A model generated the notes under the pieces. The model was not told the DNA's origin. It saw only the letters and a program-made list of their open reading frames with translations, and did no database searches. Shown in pieces: positions 1-7,803 of a stretch of 30,621 nucleotides of DNA. A program made the position numbers and the translations under genes. Origin of the DNA: Bacillota bacterium (GTDB lineage Bacteria > Bacillota > Clostridia > Christensenellales > SZUA-584); NCBI GenBank assembly GCA_023396555.1, contig JAEWWC010000222.1:1-30621 (forward strand), in the 5' to 3' direction. The stretch's first letter is position 1; the number at the start of each line of letters is the position of its first letter.

Positions 1-454
1 GTTCCTCCTCCTTGAGCAAACTCTTCATGATGGCTTCGTACACGGGCCAGCGGATTGAAAGAGCCTGCGCATCAATGATGATCTGCTTGCCTATGCCGCG
101 CTTTGTGTTAATAACGATGGGGGCAGCCAGATTGACCGTCATCTCCTCCACCTGATCCGGAATCACCACCACATTCATAACCAAAAGATCGTTCTGGCTC
201 TCCACAAACAGGTCTTCCAGCTCGTTTTCACGTATATCAATATAATAGTCGTCCAGCACCTCAAAAGTCAATATCACGGGCAGGGCGATGTACTTATTCT
301 CCGTAGACTGAAGCCAGTAGATCGGCTTGGTCTGGCCGATCTCCAGTATAATAAAGTGATGAAGATCCTCAAAACCCGGAATTCCTGCCGGGAATTCAAT
401 CAGCTTGCTGTCTTTGGTGTCAAAGCTTCCAAAACGATCGGTATCAATAATCAT
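1..454 (-). CDS. fliW: Flagellar assembly factor FliW (partial, 3' end off the left edge)
   Basis: FliW is a small cytoplasmic protein that binds flagellin and antagonises the translational repressor CsrA, coupling flagellin synthesis to its export. I translated this stretch directly: it starts at ATG 454, behind a good GGAGG ribosome-binding site, and reads MIIDTDRFGSFDT, then the family motif EFPAGIPGFEDLHHF, then the SYWLQS-like block (PIYWLQSTENKYIALPVI). About 151 codons are visible before the edge, close to the full length of the family (about 145-155 aa), so only the extreme C-terminus is missing. It is the last visible gene of the flgM-flgN-flgK-flgL-fliW run, the same order as in Bacillus subtilis. 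From that synteny csrA would be expected just beyond the edge; this is inference. Confidence 0.93.
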   Translation of the reverse strand, partial: MIIDTDRFGSFDTKDSKLIEFPAGIPGFEDLHHFIILEIGQTKPIYWLQSTENKYIALPVILTFEVLDDYYIDIRENELEDLFVESQNDLLVMNVVVIPDQVEEMTVNLAAPIVINTKRGIGKQIIIDAQALSIRWPVYEAIMKSLLKEEE

Positions 455-478
455 ATGACTCCTCCAGACCTCCAGCAG

Positions 479-1414
479 TTAATTCAGAAAATCCACAAGC
501 GACGGCTGGATGATCTTTGAACCGACTTGAAGCGCCGCGTTATAAACGAATTCAGCCATCTTATAGTTCATAATGGCTTCCGCCTGATCCACATCCTCAA
601 TCTTGGATTTCATATCGGTATACATCAGGTTGTCTTCCTCATACCGGTTGGAAATCAGTTCAAGCCTGTTGACACGTCCGCCAATGTCTGCCGCAACAGA
701 CAATGCACGGCTTTGTCCCGCCAGAAGCTGGCTTGTATAACCGCTCAGCTCTTCCGCTGGCGCATCGCTGTTAAGAGCATTATACAGGTTGTCCAGTATC
801 GTGTAAACGCTGTCTTCACCCGTTCCGACAAGCTCCGCGCCATTTACCGCTATATTCATTTTCAGGTTGAAACCCACTTCATATTCGATTGAAGTACCTC
901 TTTCATCAATGAGCGCAGGATTGGACGCATCAGCCAAATCCAGACCATTGTACAAAAGCTTGCCGCTGCTGTCCACCGTAAAGGGTGCCTTATTGGTGTT
1001 ATATCCGCCAAAAAGGTATTTGTCTCCCGATTGGGCATTGGCAATAGTCACAACATGGTCGCGCAGCTGGCCAATCAGCTCTGCAGCCGCTGCCTTATCC
1101 TCTTGGGTCATATAGTCGTTTGCGGCTTCGACAGCTGTTTCATATGCCGATTTCAGCACTTCGTTCAGCTCCATCACCGAGGATTCCGTCTGTTCCAGCC
1201 ATGTCAGCCCTTTGTCAACGTTTTCTTTATACTGCTCCCCTTTATAAAGCTTTACACGATACTGCAAGATGGATACGGCATCCACCGGGTTGTCCGACAG
1301 TTTGCTCACACGCTTTCCTGACGACATCTGGTTCTGCAGGTTCACCATGCTGCCCATATTTCTATTGAGATTCTTCAAATAGTTATCGAGAATCATACCA
1401 TTGGTTATACGCAC
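479..1414 (-). CDS. flgL: Flagellar hook-associated protein 3 FlgL
   Basis: FlgL forms the second junction ring between hook and flagellin filament and is exported through the flagellar type III system. The 311-aa product begins MRITNGMILDNYLKNLNRN, the conserved flagellin-like D0 helix, continues with the MSSGKRVSKLSDNPVDAV block typical of FlgL and flagellin (about residues 30-48), and ends with a second D0/D1 helical segment (IMNYKMAEFVYNAALQVGSK). The start is GTG at 1414, with GGGAGG eight bases upstream; the conserved MRIT start supports it. It lies 20 bp after flgK and 24 bp before fliW in the same direction. Flagellin itself shares this fold, but the position directly after flgK and the length favour FlgL. 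Confidence 0.95.
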   Translation of the reverse strand: MRITNGMILDNYLKNLNRNMGSMVNLQNQMSSGKRVSKLSDNPVDAVSILQYRVKLYKGEQYKENVDKGLTWLEQTESSVMELNEVLKSAYETAVEAANDYMTQEDKAAAAELIGQLRDHVVTIANAQSGDKYLFGGYNTNKAPFTVDSSGKLLYNGLDLADASNPALIDERGTSIEYEVGFNLKMNIAVNGAELVGTGEDSVYTILDNLYNALNSDAPAEELSGYTSQLLAGQSRALSVAADIGGRVNRLELISNRYEEDNLMYTDMKSKIEDVDQAEAIMNYKMAEFVYNAALQVGSKIIQPSLVDFLN

Positions 1415-1434
1415 TTAAATAACCTCCCTCTGTC

Positions 1435-2934
1435 TTACAGGCCAACACGGCCTGTGCGGTTTATCAGTACCTCCAGCGCATCGTCGATCGCCGTAAGTAC
1501 ACGTGCCGCAGCCGAATAAGAATGCTGATATGACACGAGCTGTATCATCTCTTCGTCCAGCGACACCCCGGATATCGACTGCTTGCGGTCATTTAGGTTT
1601 GCCATTATCGTCTGCTGGCTGCTCACTGTTTTTTGTGATGAAGCGCTTTCAATACCAACTTCCACCACTGTGCTCTTCAGGTAGTTCTCAAAGCTGCCAA
1701 TACCGGGCAAATTTGTGCTGGAAGACAGCGTTACCATCGCCAATGCGGTTTCGTTGTTGCCTTCATTTGTGCTGGCCGCCGAAAGGTCGATCAGCTTGCT
1801 TGACGCTGCAATATTGAACACACTGTTCATAACCTCGGCGGAAAGCGCAAAGTTGCCCGCTGTAATATCGCCATAGCCTTCCGCGGGCACTTTAAACAGG
1901 TTGATACCCGTTTGGGATGTCGTACTGCTGGTCGGCATTGTATAACCGGTGCTGTGAATCGCATTGAACTGCTCGGCAATGCTTTGTGCCAGCGAATTCA
2001 GGTTCTGCAGTAAGCGCGGAATACCCAGATTGTCTACCGAAGTACTGTCGCGCAGATCCTTGAACGCCTTCAGCTTACCGTTGCTGTAATTGAAAACCGT
2101 GTTTGAACTGCTCACATATATCTGGTAATAGCCCGGCTCACCGGACACCTCACCCGTCAGTTCAGGCCGCGCATCCAGCAGCGTCGCCGTCGTGTGGTTC
2201 ACCAGATCGGTACCCTCGCAGCTGATCACCATCTTGCCGTCTGTCGTTTCAGAAGCCGTGATATTGACCAGCTGAGACAACTGGTCGATCATCAGGTTGC
2301 GACTATCCCGCAGCTCGTTTGCCTTTTCGCCTGAAAGTTCATAGGCATATATCTGTTCATTATATTTTGCAATATTGGTGACAAGATCATTGATGTTGTC
2401 CACGGTCAGCTTCATCGAATCGTTGTACGAATTCTGCAGCTCAACCAGCTGATCATAATATTGATTGAACGTTTCCGTCATCTTCAATGCGTTCTGCCGC
2501 ACTGTCGTACGAATTTCCTCGCTGACCGGATCAGCCGAAAGATCGCTCAGGCTGTCAAAGAAATCCGCCATCGCATTGGAGATGCTGCTGTCCTCCGACA
2601 GTTCATTGACCGTGGTTTCAATGTATTCCAGCTCGTCGGCCCGCGTCTGCCAATAACCCAGTTTGGCATTCTGGTTCCTGAACTGACGGTCCAGATAATC
2701 GCTGCGTATCTGCTCGACCAGGGATACCTCAACACCGCCGCCTATCGCGCCTTTTGTAATGGGCGAAAGCCGTGCGTTGGCAGATGCCGGTTCAATAGCA
2801 TTGACAATTAGCCGCTGCCGGGTATACCCTTCAGTGTTCGCATTGGAAATATTGTGACCAGTCAGATTGATGGCCTTCTGGCTGACTGTAAGAGCAGTTC
2901 TGGCAATCTCCAGACCGTAAAACAAACCAGACAT
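1435..2934 (-). CDS. flgK: Flagellar hook-associated protein 1 FlgK
   Basis: FlgK forms the first hook-filament junction ring. The 499-aa protein has the rod/hook/HAP N-terminal signature, with LTGHNISNANTEGYTRQR near residues 24-41 after a heptad-rich helix, and a matching C-terminal helix (EEMIQLVSYQHSYSAAARVL, then AIDDALEVLINRTG). The length is normal for a Gram-positive FlgK. The start ATG 2934 has AAGGAG at the right distance. It follows flgN, its likely export chaperone, by 12 bp and precedes flgL by 20 bp, so chaperone and both clients are probably made from one transcript. I see no truncation or frameshift. Confidence 0.96.
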   Translation of the reverse strand: MSGLFYGLEIARTALTVSQKAINLTGHNISNANTEGYTRQRLIVNAIEPASANARLSPITKGAIGGGVEVSLVEQIRSDYLDRQFRNQNAKLGYWQTRADELEYIETTVNELSEDSSISNAMADFFDSLSDLSADPVSEEIRTTVRQNALKMTETFNQYYDQLVELQNSYNDSMKLTVDNINDLVTNIAKYNEQIYAYELSGEKANELRDSRNLMIDQLSQLVNITASETTDGKMVISCEGTDLVNHTTATLLDARPELTGEVSGEPGYYQIYVSSSNTVFNYSNGKLKAFKDLRDSTSVDNLGIPRLLQNLNSLAQSIAEQFNAIHSTGYTMPTSSTTSQTGINLFKVPAEGYGDITAGNFALSAEVMNSVFNIAASSKLIDLSAASTNEGNNETALAMVTLSSSTNLPGIGSFENYLKSTVVEVGIESASSQKTVSSQQTIMANLNDRKQSISGVSLDEEMIQLVSYQHSYSAAARVLTAIDDALEVLINRTGRVGL

Positions 2935-2946
2935 ATTTCTCCTTAA

Positions 2947-3450
2947 TTACACCGTCCGGTCGAGGACCAGCGTTGATCTCTCCTGAGATTCGCTCATCCT
3001 TCCGGAATAAGAATAGGTGCCAATCGAATTTGTATTGCCCGTCAGCAGATTCACACAAAAGGCGGAATACTGCAGATGCGTATCCACGAGCCCTTTGTTG
3101 ACCTTGCCTAAAGCATCTACCTCAGAAATAACCTTTTTGAGTTCCTCTTTAAGCGCTGAAAGTTCAGCGTGCGAAGCGCCCTTCTCCATACCGGCGATGT
3201 CGTCAAAAGTTACCATTTTATAATCCAAACCACGTTCTATCGCGATTCTTTTGATTACAGTCTCGCGTTCCGTCTCCAGCTGTTTAATCGTTTTAACAAT
3301 GTTCGCCTCATGCGCTACAATGCGATCCAGCATCCCCACATCGTTTTTCAACAGGGCATCTTTCTTCTGCCTGAACTTGGTCAGTATATCTTTATACGCA
3401 GCCAGTTCCTGCCGCATCACATCCTGCAGTTGCGATAAATTATTATACAA
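2947..3450 (-). CDS. flgN: FlgN-family export chaperone for FlgK/FlgL
   Basis: FlgN proteins are small, all-helical cytoplasmic chaperones that hold FlgK and FlgL for type III export. The 167-aa product is almost entirely heptad-rich (YNNLSQLQDVMRQELAAYKD; later KEELKKVISEVDALGKVNKG), which fits the family, and it sits between flgM and flgK as in B. subtilis (yvyG). The start is a TTG at 3450, behind a GGGGTGG stretch. The next in-frame ATG is eleven codons in and would cut the first helix, so I kept TTG, but the choice is not certain. The C-terminal tail (YSYSGRMSESQERSTL) is probably unstructured. Assignment rests on fold and position, since this family diverges fast. Confidence 0.87.
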   Translation of the reverse strand: MYNNLSQLQDVMRQELAAYKDILTKFRQKKDALLKNDVGMLDRIVAHEANIVKTIKQLETERETVIKRIAIERGLDYKMVTFDDIAGMEKGASHAELSALKEELKKVISEVDALGKVNKGLVDTHLQYSAFCVNLLTGNTNSIGTYSYSGRMSESQERSTLVLDRTV

Positions 3451-3479
3451 AATACCACCCCATTTTTAAGGCGTGTAGC

Positions 3480-3755
3480 CTACTTGCCCAGTATTTTCTC
3501 CGCCACCTTGTAACCCGGTACCGAGTAGGTATTGTTCCTCACCTGAGCCGCGATCTGGTTGATACGGGCCGTCTCTTCCGGCGTCCTCGTGGCGAGAGAT
3601 TCCTGGACCATCTTCAATGCCGTCGAAAAGGTCTTTGCGCCATCCGTCAGCTCCGTTTTGTCCATACCCGATGCCGGTTTGTCTACTGCCATCTTTTCCC
3701 GCACATGCACATACTGTGTCAGCAGTTCTTTCGGGGGAATGGAATTGATCCTCAC
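3480..3755 (-). CDS. flgM: Anti-sigma-28 factor FlgM
   Basis: FlgM binds and blocks sigma-28 until the hook is complete and FlgM is exported, which then releases late-gene transcription. The product is 91 aa from GTG 3755 and begins MRINSIPPKELL. An upstream in-frame GTG at 3764 has no ribosome-binding site, while GAGGTG lies just before 3755, so I use the inner start. The C-terminal half has the two family helices, GAKTFSTALKMVQESLATR and EETARINQIAAQVRNNTYSV, followed by PGYKVAEKILGK, the usual FlgM ending. Its target sigma-28 is encoded about 2.6 kb upstream in the same direction. Spacing to yvyF is 20 bp and to flgN 29 bp. Confidence 0.93.
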   Translation of the reverse strand: MRINSIPPKELLTQYVHVREKMAVDKPASGMDKTELTDGAKTFSTALKMVQESLATRTPEETARINQIAAQVRNNTYSVPGYKVAEKILGK

Positions 3756-3775
3756 GACAATCACCTCATCAATAA

Positions 3776-4186
3776 TTAATCCCGCCTGTATTTTGAGTGC
3801 ATTCTTGCATGCAATCTCATATCCAGGCCGCTTTTATCCTTTGTTGCTGTTAAGCCTATTGCATTGTCCAAAACGTTAGCCAGCTTGTTGCGGCAGTCTA
3901 TGCAGTACCGTCCGCTGGATATCGTTTTGCCGCAATCCTCACATTTGAGATTTTCTTCATTATTCTCAATATTCAGCCGACCTTCCTTCAGAAAAGACAA
4001 TACATATTTCTCCGGAACGCCGGTATCTTTCACAACATTGAGGACCGTCGCGTCCCAATTGTCATACAGATATTCCTTGACCACCTTGAAAGCTTTGTCC
4101 ATTTCTTCAGTGCAAACCGAACAATTGCTGGAACCCAGCGACTGAAACAGTTTGCCGCACTGCTTGCACAGCATCACCTTACTCAT
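3776..4186 (-). CDS. YvyF-like flagellar operon zinc-ribbon protein
   Basis: This 136-aa protein matches the flagellar operon family TIGR03826 (B. subtilis YvyF), which sits directly before flgM. It has two four-cysteine clusters that look like zinc ribbons, C7/C10 with C22/C25, and C82/C85 with C95/C98. Between them is a helical segment (KVVKEYLYDNWDATVLNVV and GVPEKYVLSFLKEGRL) that resembles a DNA- or protein-binding helix pair. The start ATG 4186 has GGGG nearby. In some bacteria a homologue has been linked to flagellar gene control, but I cannot assign a mechanism from this sequence. It lies 22 bp after flgG. Family and position are clear; function is not. Confidence 0.88.
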   Translation of the reverse strand: MSKVMLCKQCGKLFQSLGSSNCSVCTEEMDKAFKVVKEYLYDNWDATVLNVVKDTGVPEKYVLSFLKEGRLNIENNEENLKCEDCGKTISSGRYCIDCRNKLANVLDNAIGLTATKDKSGLDMRLHARMHSKYRRD

Positions 4187-4208
4187 ATCGGCACCCCGTT
4201 TGGTCCTA

Positions 4209-4961
4209 TCACGTTCTCAGGTTGTTGGTGGTCGACTCCATCTCGTCCCACACAGATACCACACGGCTTGCCATCGAGAAGGCCTTCTGTGCCCGGATCA
4301 GCCGCGTCATTTCCACTGTAAGATCCACATTGGAGGACTCCAGACTGCCCTGAACCACCTTTGCATCCGAATCTATGGGCACACCCGATGCAACTGTCTC
4401 TGTAAAAGAACTGCCGCCGGCCGCAGACAATCCGTTCTGGTTGGTGAACGTGACAATGCCCAGCTTGGTAAATTGCGCCTCATTGGCCCACAGCGAGCCG
4501 TCCTCGTTGACCGATATTTCATTCACGCCGTCCGGGAGCTTGATTTTGGCATTGTTTTCGTCCAGCACATAATCGCCGTTCGCAGTCACGAGATAATTAC
4601 CGTCGGCTTCCGCCGATACCGCAAACGCGCCGCTGCGCGTGTACATCCGGGTCCCGTTTGAGTCCTGCACTGTGAAATAGCCGTCTCCGTCAATATACAT
4701 GTCCAGATTCTCGCCCGTACCCATCACCGCACCCTGCGTATAATCGCGGTTGGTAGAACCCATCAGAATGCCGGAACCCTGCTTCATTCCCGTCTGCTGC
4801 AGGTCCGCGGGATTCAGTATCTCTGTGTACAACGCATCCTGAAAATCCACGCGCTGGCACTTGTATCCGGTCGTATTGACGTTTGCAATGTTGTTCGCGA
4901 TGACGTTCACGCGATTCTGCTGTGCCCTCAGTCCCAGGCTTGCCATATTCAATGATTGCAT
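4209..4961 (-). CDS. flgG: Distal-rod-type flagellar basal body protein (FlgG/FlhP-like)
   Basis: A rod protein of the FlgG/FlgF/FlgE family, exported by the flagellar type III system to build the drive shaft. The 250-aa product has the N-terminal signature VIANNIANVNTTGYKCQRVDF at about residues 20-40; the VNTTGYK..R.DF.D.LY pattern is closer to FlgG than to FlgF. The central D1 domain contains GENLDMYIDGDGYFTVQD and the C-terminus has VQGSLESSNVDLTVEMTRLI, the paired signature that closes the rod helix bundle. ATG 4961 follows GAGG. It lies 11 bp after its paralogue, the usual arrangement in Firmicutes (flhO-flhP in B. subtilis). Which of the two takes the FlgG role is inferred from the N-terminal motif. 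Confidence 0.88.
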   Translation of the reverse strand: MQSLNMASLGLRAQQNRVNVIANNIANVNTTGYKCQRVDFQDALYTEILNPADLQQTGMKQGSGILMGSTNRDYTQGAVMGTGENLDMYIDGDGYFTVQDSNGTRMYTRSGAFAVSAEADGNYLVTANGDYVLDENNAKIKLPDGVNEISVNEDGSLWANEAQFTKLGIVTFTNQNGLSAAGGSSFTETVASGVPIDSDAKVVQGSLESSNVDLTVEMTRLIRAQKAFSMASRVVSVWDEMESTTNNLRT

Positions 4962-4972
4962 ATATCTCTACC

Positions 4973-5707
4973 TCACAGCTTTCCGACTTCGTTGACCGTT
5001 TTGCCCAGCGACTGATCCAGCATCGTCAGCACGCGCTGGTTCACCTGATACGCCCGGTTGATTTCAACCATTGTCACCATCTCTTCCGACATGTCGACGT
5101 TGGAGCCTTCCAGATACCCTTGCTTCACTTTGCATTCCGTCGCCGTTTGGGGCGCTCCCGCCGTTCCGGCTGCGAACATGTTGGACCCCACCTTTTCCAG
5201 CCCTGTGAGATCCCCGAAAGTGACAACCCGAAGCTTATCTACCGCGACGTTGTTCACAATCACATTGCCCTGCTCATTGATGGTAAACTCGCCATTTCCC
5301 ACATAGATTCTGCCGTTATTGCCCTGCACATAGTTTCCGTCAGCGTTAACAAGGTAACCATCCGGGCTCACGGCAAAGGCCCCATCCCGTGTATACCGGG
5401 GGCCGTCCGCCGTATTCAATACAAAAAAGCCTTCACCTTCCAGCGCCATGTCCGAGAGTCGCCCCGTCTGCTCCAAATCGCCCTGATCGAACGACGTCAC
5501 GACATCGTCCACATGAATGCCAGTATTCTGCGGTCCTATATAAGATCCGCCCAACCGCTCTATCATCAGGTCCTGAAACGAACGTGTGATCAGCGTATCC
5601 TTTTTGTAACCAGTCGTATCGACATTGATGATATTATTAGTCACAATATCCATCTTTTTTCTTTGGGCCAACATGCCTGTGCTGGCAATATATAAGCTTC
5701 GAAGCAT
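4973..5707 (-). CDS. flgF: Rod-type flagellar basal body protein (FlgF/FlhO-like)
   Basis: The first of two tandem rod paralogues, 244 aa. The N-terminal helix MLRSLYIASTGMLAQRKK is followed by DIVTNNIINVDTTGYKKDT. The central segment has RLSDMALEGEGFFVLNTADG, and the C-terminus carries VKQGYLEGSNVDMSEEMVTM and a final helix ending in GKL. These are the markers of the FlgF/FlgG rod family; it lacks the large inserted domains of the hook protein FlgE. ATG 5707 has AAGGAG at a good distance. A sigma-28 promoter candidate lies just upstream, so this gene may begin a late sub-operon (flgF-flgG-yvyF-flgM-flgN-flgK-flgL-fliW). The F versus G naming is uncertain, but membership of the rod family is not. 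Confidence 0.88.
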   Translation of the reverse strand: MLRSLYIASTGMLAQRKKMDIVTNNIINVDTTGYKKDTLITRSFQDLMIERLGGSYIGPQNTGIHVDDVVTSFDQGDLEQTGRLSDMALEGEGFFVLNTADGPRYTRDGAFAVSPDGYLVNADGNYVQGNNGRIYVGNGEFTINEQGNVIVNNVAVDKLRVVTFGDLTGLEKVGSNMFAAGTAGAPQTATECKVKQGYLEGSNVDMSEEMVTMVEINRAYQVNQRVLTMLDQSLGKTVNEVGKL

Positions 5708-5736
5708 AACTCTCCTTAATCTATTTTCTAAATAGT

Positions 5737-5764
5737 ATATCGGATTAATAAAGCTGCCACTTTA
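5737..5764 (-). promoter_or_regulatory. Candidate sigma-28 promoter upstream of flgF
   Basis: Read on the minus strand, TAAA (5761-5764) is followed after 17 bases by CCGATAT (5737-5743), close to the Gram-positive sigma-D pattern TAAA - about 15-16 - CCGATAT. The bases after TAAA (GTGG) partly match the extended -35. It fills the 60-bp gap between the SwrB-like gene and flgF, the right place for a late-gene promoter. Spacing is one base longer than the usual optimum. A short inverted repeat (CTATTT/AAATAG, 5721-5735) lies between it and the flgF ribosome-binding site. Confidence 0.6.
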
Positions 5765-5767
5765 GGC

Positions 5768-6346
5768 TTATTTACGGAGCATATCCAGTACCAAGGTCAC
5801 TTCGCGGATGGAGATGCCCAGCGTTTTAGCGATCTCAGTGGCGCTGAACCCTTGGGCATTCAACAGTTTTATCTTCTCGTTTGTTTTCAGGGGCGGTACC
5901 GCCTTTTCATCCGTCCTGGCATCATCCCCATGTACCGTCCTGCTTGCAGCCCGCTGAACCGGTTCCGGCATTTCAGGCTGCAGCGTGACAGGCTCATCCT
6001 GAGGTTCGTTCCACCGAACGCCCCGTGGCGGTGTGCCTTGAGCAACCGTTTCCGCGGCAGCTTTCATCCCTTTCATCTCTTTGGACAGCTGCCTGATCTC
6101 CTCCAGCATTTGGACCACCTTACCAAGCGCGGCATCGGTGTCCTGTTTCGCCTGCTCGGCATACTCTTCAAATCCGGTCATCATGTCCTCAACGTTCTGA
6201 TACAGCGTAAACAGACGCTGTTCCTTTTCATAGGCGGATTTATCGCCTTTACCCTTTGCACTCCGCGCCACTTTGCTGAAGAACCAGATTCCGCCACACA
6301 CCAGAAAGAAAATATATGTGGCAAAAGCGTAATAAGTAATATCCAT
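5768..6346 (-). CDS. SwrB-like (YlxL/DUF6115-type) membrane-anchored coiled-coil protein
   Basis: A 192-aa protein with an N-terminal transmembrane helix (YYAFATYIFFLVCGGIWFF, about residues 5-23), a charged coiled coil (about 40-95), a proline- and charge-rich linker, and a C-terminal helix-turn-helix-like segment (LLNAQGFSATEIAKTLGISI, about residues 160-180) resembling a sigma region 4 fold. This architecture and the place directly downstream of the sigma-28 gene match B. subtilis SwrB, which promotes assembly and activation of the FliF/FliM/FliY base. The HTH-like tail suggests, but does not prove, DNA or protein contact. Start ATG 6346 lies 18 bp after sigD with GGGG/AGGG stretches upstream. 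SwrB-like is a positional and architectural assignment. Confidence 0.75.
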   Translation of the reverse strand: MDITYYAFATYIFFLVCGGIWFFSKVARSAKGKGDKSAYEKEQRLFTLYQNVEDMMTGFEEYAEQAKQDTDAALGKVVQMLEEIRQLSKEMKGMKAAAETVAQGTPPRGVRWNEPQDEPVTLQPEMPEPVQRAASRTVHGDDARTDEKAVPPLKTNEKIKLLNAQGFSATEIAKTLGISIREVTLVLDMLRK

Positions 6347-6364
6347 GTTCCCTACCCCTTTGTT

Positions 6365-7141
6365 TTATCGGGCGCCCGCCGCCGCCTCATAAATGCCCGC
6401 ATACTGCATTTTGTTCCGAAGCTTCAACACAACCTTTGAGTGAATCTGCGATACGCGGGATTCGGAAACTCCCAGCACCTCGGCAATTTCTTTTAATGTC
6501 ATCTCTTCGTAATAATACAACGTGATAACGAGTTTCTCCTTCTCAGGCAGGTTATCGATGATCTGTCCCAGTATCTCCACCATTTCCCGATTCTCCACTT
6601 CCTCTTCCAGCGAGTTTTCGTCGCTCTGTATTGAGTACTCCCAGGCGGTATCGTTCTGCACCATCTCTTCAAAGTGGATGATGTTGAACATCTGGGATTT
6701 ACCCAGCGTGCTCTGCAGCTCCTCCTCAGGCATGTCCAGATGGCGGGCGACCTCGCCGTCCGTAGGTTCGCGGCACAGCCGGCTCTCCAGCTCGCTGTAA
6801 GCGTTGCTTATGGCTTTGATTTTACGCCGCAGACTGGAGGGGGCCCAATCCTGCTTGCGGATATTGTCGATGATCTCTCCCTTGATGCGCATAGCTGCGT
6901 AGTATTCAAACTTGACGTCACGAGATACATCGTATTTTTCCACAGCATCCATCAGCCCGAGAATACCGCAGCTGAGCATATCGTCATAATTACTGTAGGC
7001 TTTGTACGTGGGCATCAGGCGCAGCACAATGCTCTTCACCTGCGGAAGGTAGCGCAGCACCAGTTCATTTTTCAGTTCCAGAGTTTTTTCTCTGGAATAC
7101 AGGCCCCAAAGTTCCTGTATACTCAAATGGTTCCCGCTCAT
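6365..7141 (-). CDS. sigD: RNA polymerase sigma-28 factor for motility (FliA/SigD/WhiG family)
   Basis: This sigma factor directs RNA polymerase to late flagellar and chemotaxis promoters. The 258-aa protein has the expected order of regions. Region 2 is around residues 50-105 (DDMLSCGILGLMDAVEKYD, FEYYAAMRIKGEIIDNIRKQ, then the DWAPSSLRR motif typical of the FliA/SigD group). Region 3 follows (LCREPTDGEVARHLDMPEEE). Region 4 has LVITLYYYEEMTLKEIAEVL and GVSESRVSQIHSKVVLKLR. Its ATG overlaps the pilZ stop codon by 4 bp, so the two are translationally linked. Its antagonist flgM lies downstream in the same cluster, and sigma-28-like promoters are present at 5737 and 22904. Confidence 0.95.
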   Translation of the reverse strand: MSGNHLSIQELWGLYSREKTLELKNELVLRYLPQVKSIVLRLMPTYKAYSNYDDMLSCGILGLMDAVEKYDVSRDVKFEYYAAMRIKGEIIDNIRKQDWAPSSLRRKIKAISNAYSELESRLCREPTDGEVARHLDMPEEELQSTLGKSQMFNIIHFEEMVQNDTAWEYSIQSDENSLEEEVENREMVEILGQIIDNLPEKEKLVITLYYYEEMTLKEIAEVLGVSESRVSQIHSKVVLKLRNKMQYAGIYEAAAGAR

Positions 7142-7800
7142 GGCATCACTTCCTGATTCTTTTTCTTTCTGGCTATAATCTGCTGCCGCAGTATATATCG
7201 ACCAAGATCGGACTTTTGCTGGTCGGAACCGCCAACAAATAAAAGCACAATCCGGTAAGGGTCCTTTTTATCGTACGGCTTTTCACAGCGCAGCACTTTG
7301 GCTTTCAGCGTCATCGTATCCACCGGAGACAGTCTCAAATCGGCCATAACCAGCGTGTCCACCTCCAGACCGGTAAAGCTGGTCAGCAGCATGCCGTGCT
7401 CCGACAGGTCTGCCGTCTTGGCCTTAATGACCGGGGCATTTTGATTTCCCATTTCCTCTTCAAGGCGGAGCGCCACGTCCAGCTTGATGGGAAGGCGGAA
7501 ACTTTTACGCCGCTGCGCCTTTACCACCTCGGTTTGGGATTCAAACAGGCATAGCCGGATATCGTCCTTCGTGTACCAGTCCAGCAGCAGCGCATCAAAT
7601 GAGAACATACCATTGGGCCGGCAGAAGCGAAGAGTATAGGTATCGCCGGCTTCTATCATGACAGGCAACCCCTTCACAGTGGGATGAAACACCGTGAACC
7701 GTCCGTCATCATACAGATCCTGCAGCTTTGTTTTGAAGAATCCGGTATTGATTTTTATCTCCATCAGTTCACCGATGGTTATCATCTCGTGTGCGTACAA
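7138..7800 (-). CDS. PilZ-domain c-di-GMP receptor (YcgR/DgrA-like flagellar brake)
   Basis: A two-domain protein of about 220 aa. The N-terminal half resembles the YcgR_2 beta-barrel (FFKTKLQDLYDDGRFTVFHP). The C-terminal PilZ domain keeps both c-di-GMP binding motifs, RxxxR (RRKSFR, R98/R102) and DxSxxG (D131-L-S-E-H-G136). Such proteins bind c-di-GMP and slow or stop the motor through stator or switch contacts. I chose the TTG at 7800 because GGGAG lies nine bases upstream; ATG codons at 7785 and 7764 have poor sites but are possible. It sits 3 bp after flhG and overlaps sigD by 4 bp, where B. subtilis has chemotaxis genes. The binding motifs are seen; the brake role is inferred. Confidence 0.88.
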   Translation of the reverse strand: MYAHEMITIGELMEIKINTGFFKTKLQDLYDDGRFTVFHPTVKGLPVMIEAGDTYTLRFCRPNGMFSFDALLLDWYTKDDIRLCLFESQTEVVKAQRRKSFRLPIKLDVALRLEEEMGNQNAPVIKAKTADLSEHGMLLTSFTGLEVDTLVMADLRLSPVDTMTLKAKVLRCEKPYDKKDPYRIVLLFVGGSDQQKSDLGRYILRQQIIARKKKNQEVMP

Positions 7801-7803
7801 TGC

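Noticed and set aside
4185..4192. Exact sigma-28 -10 octamer GCCGATAT on the minus strand at the yvyF start
   Set aside because: It overlaps the start codon and has no TAAA at the right distance. The same octamer occurs in flhF at 10195-10202 as Ala-Asp-Met codons, so it is probably coincidence.
4922..5695. 257-codon open frame on the plus strand
   Set aside because: Antisense to flgF and the start of flgG, both with clear family motifs; composition is typical of a shadow frame.
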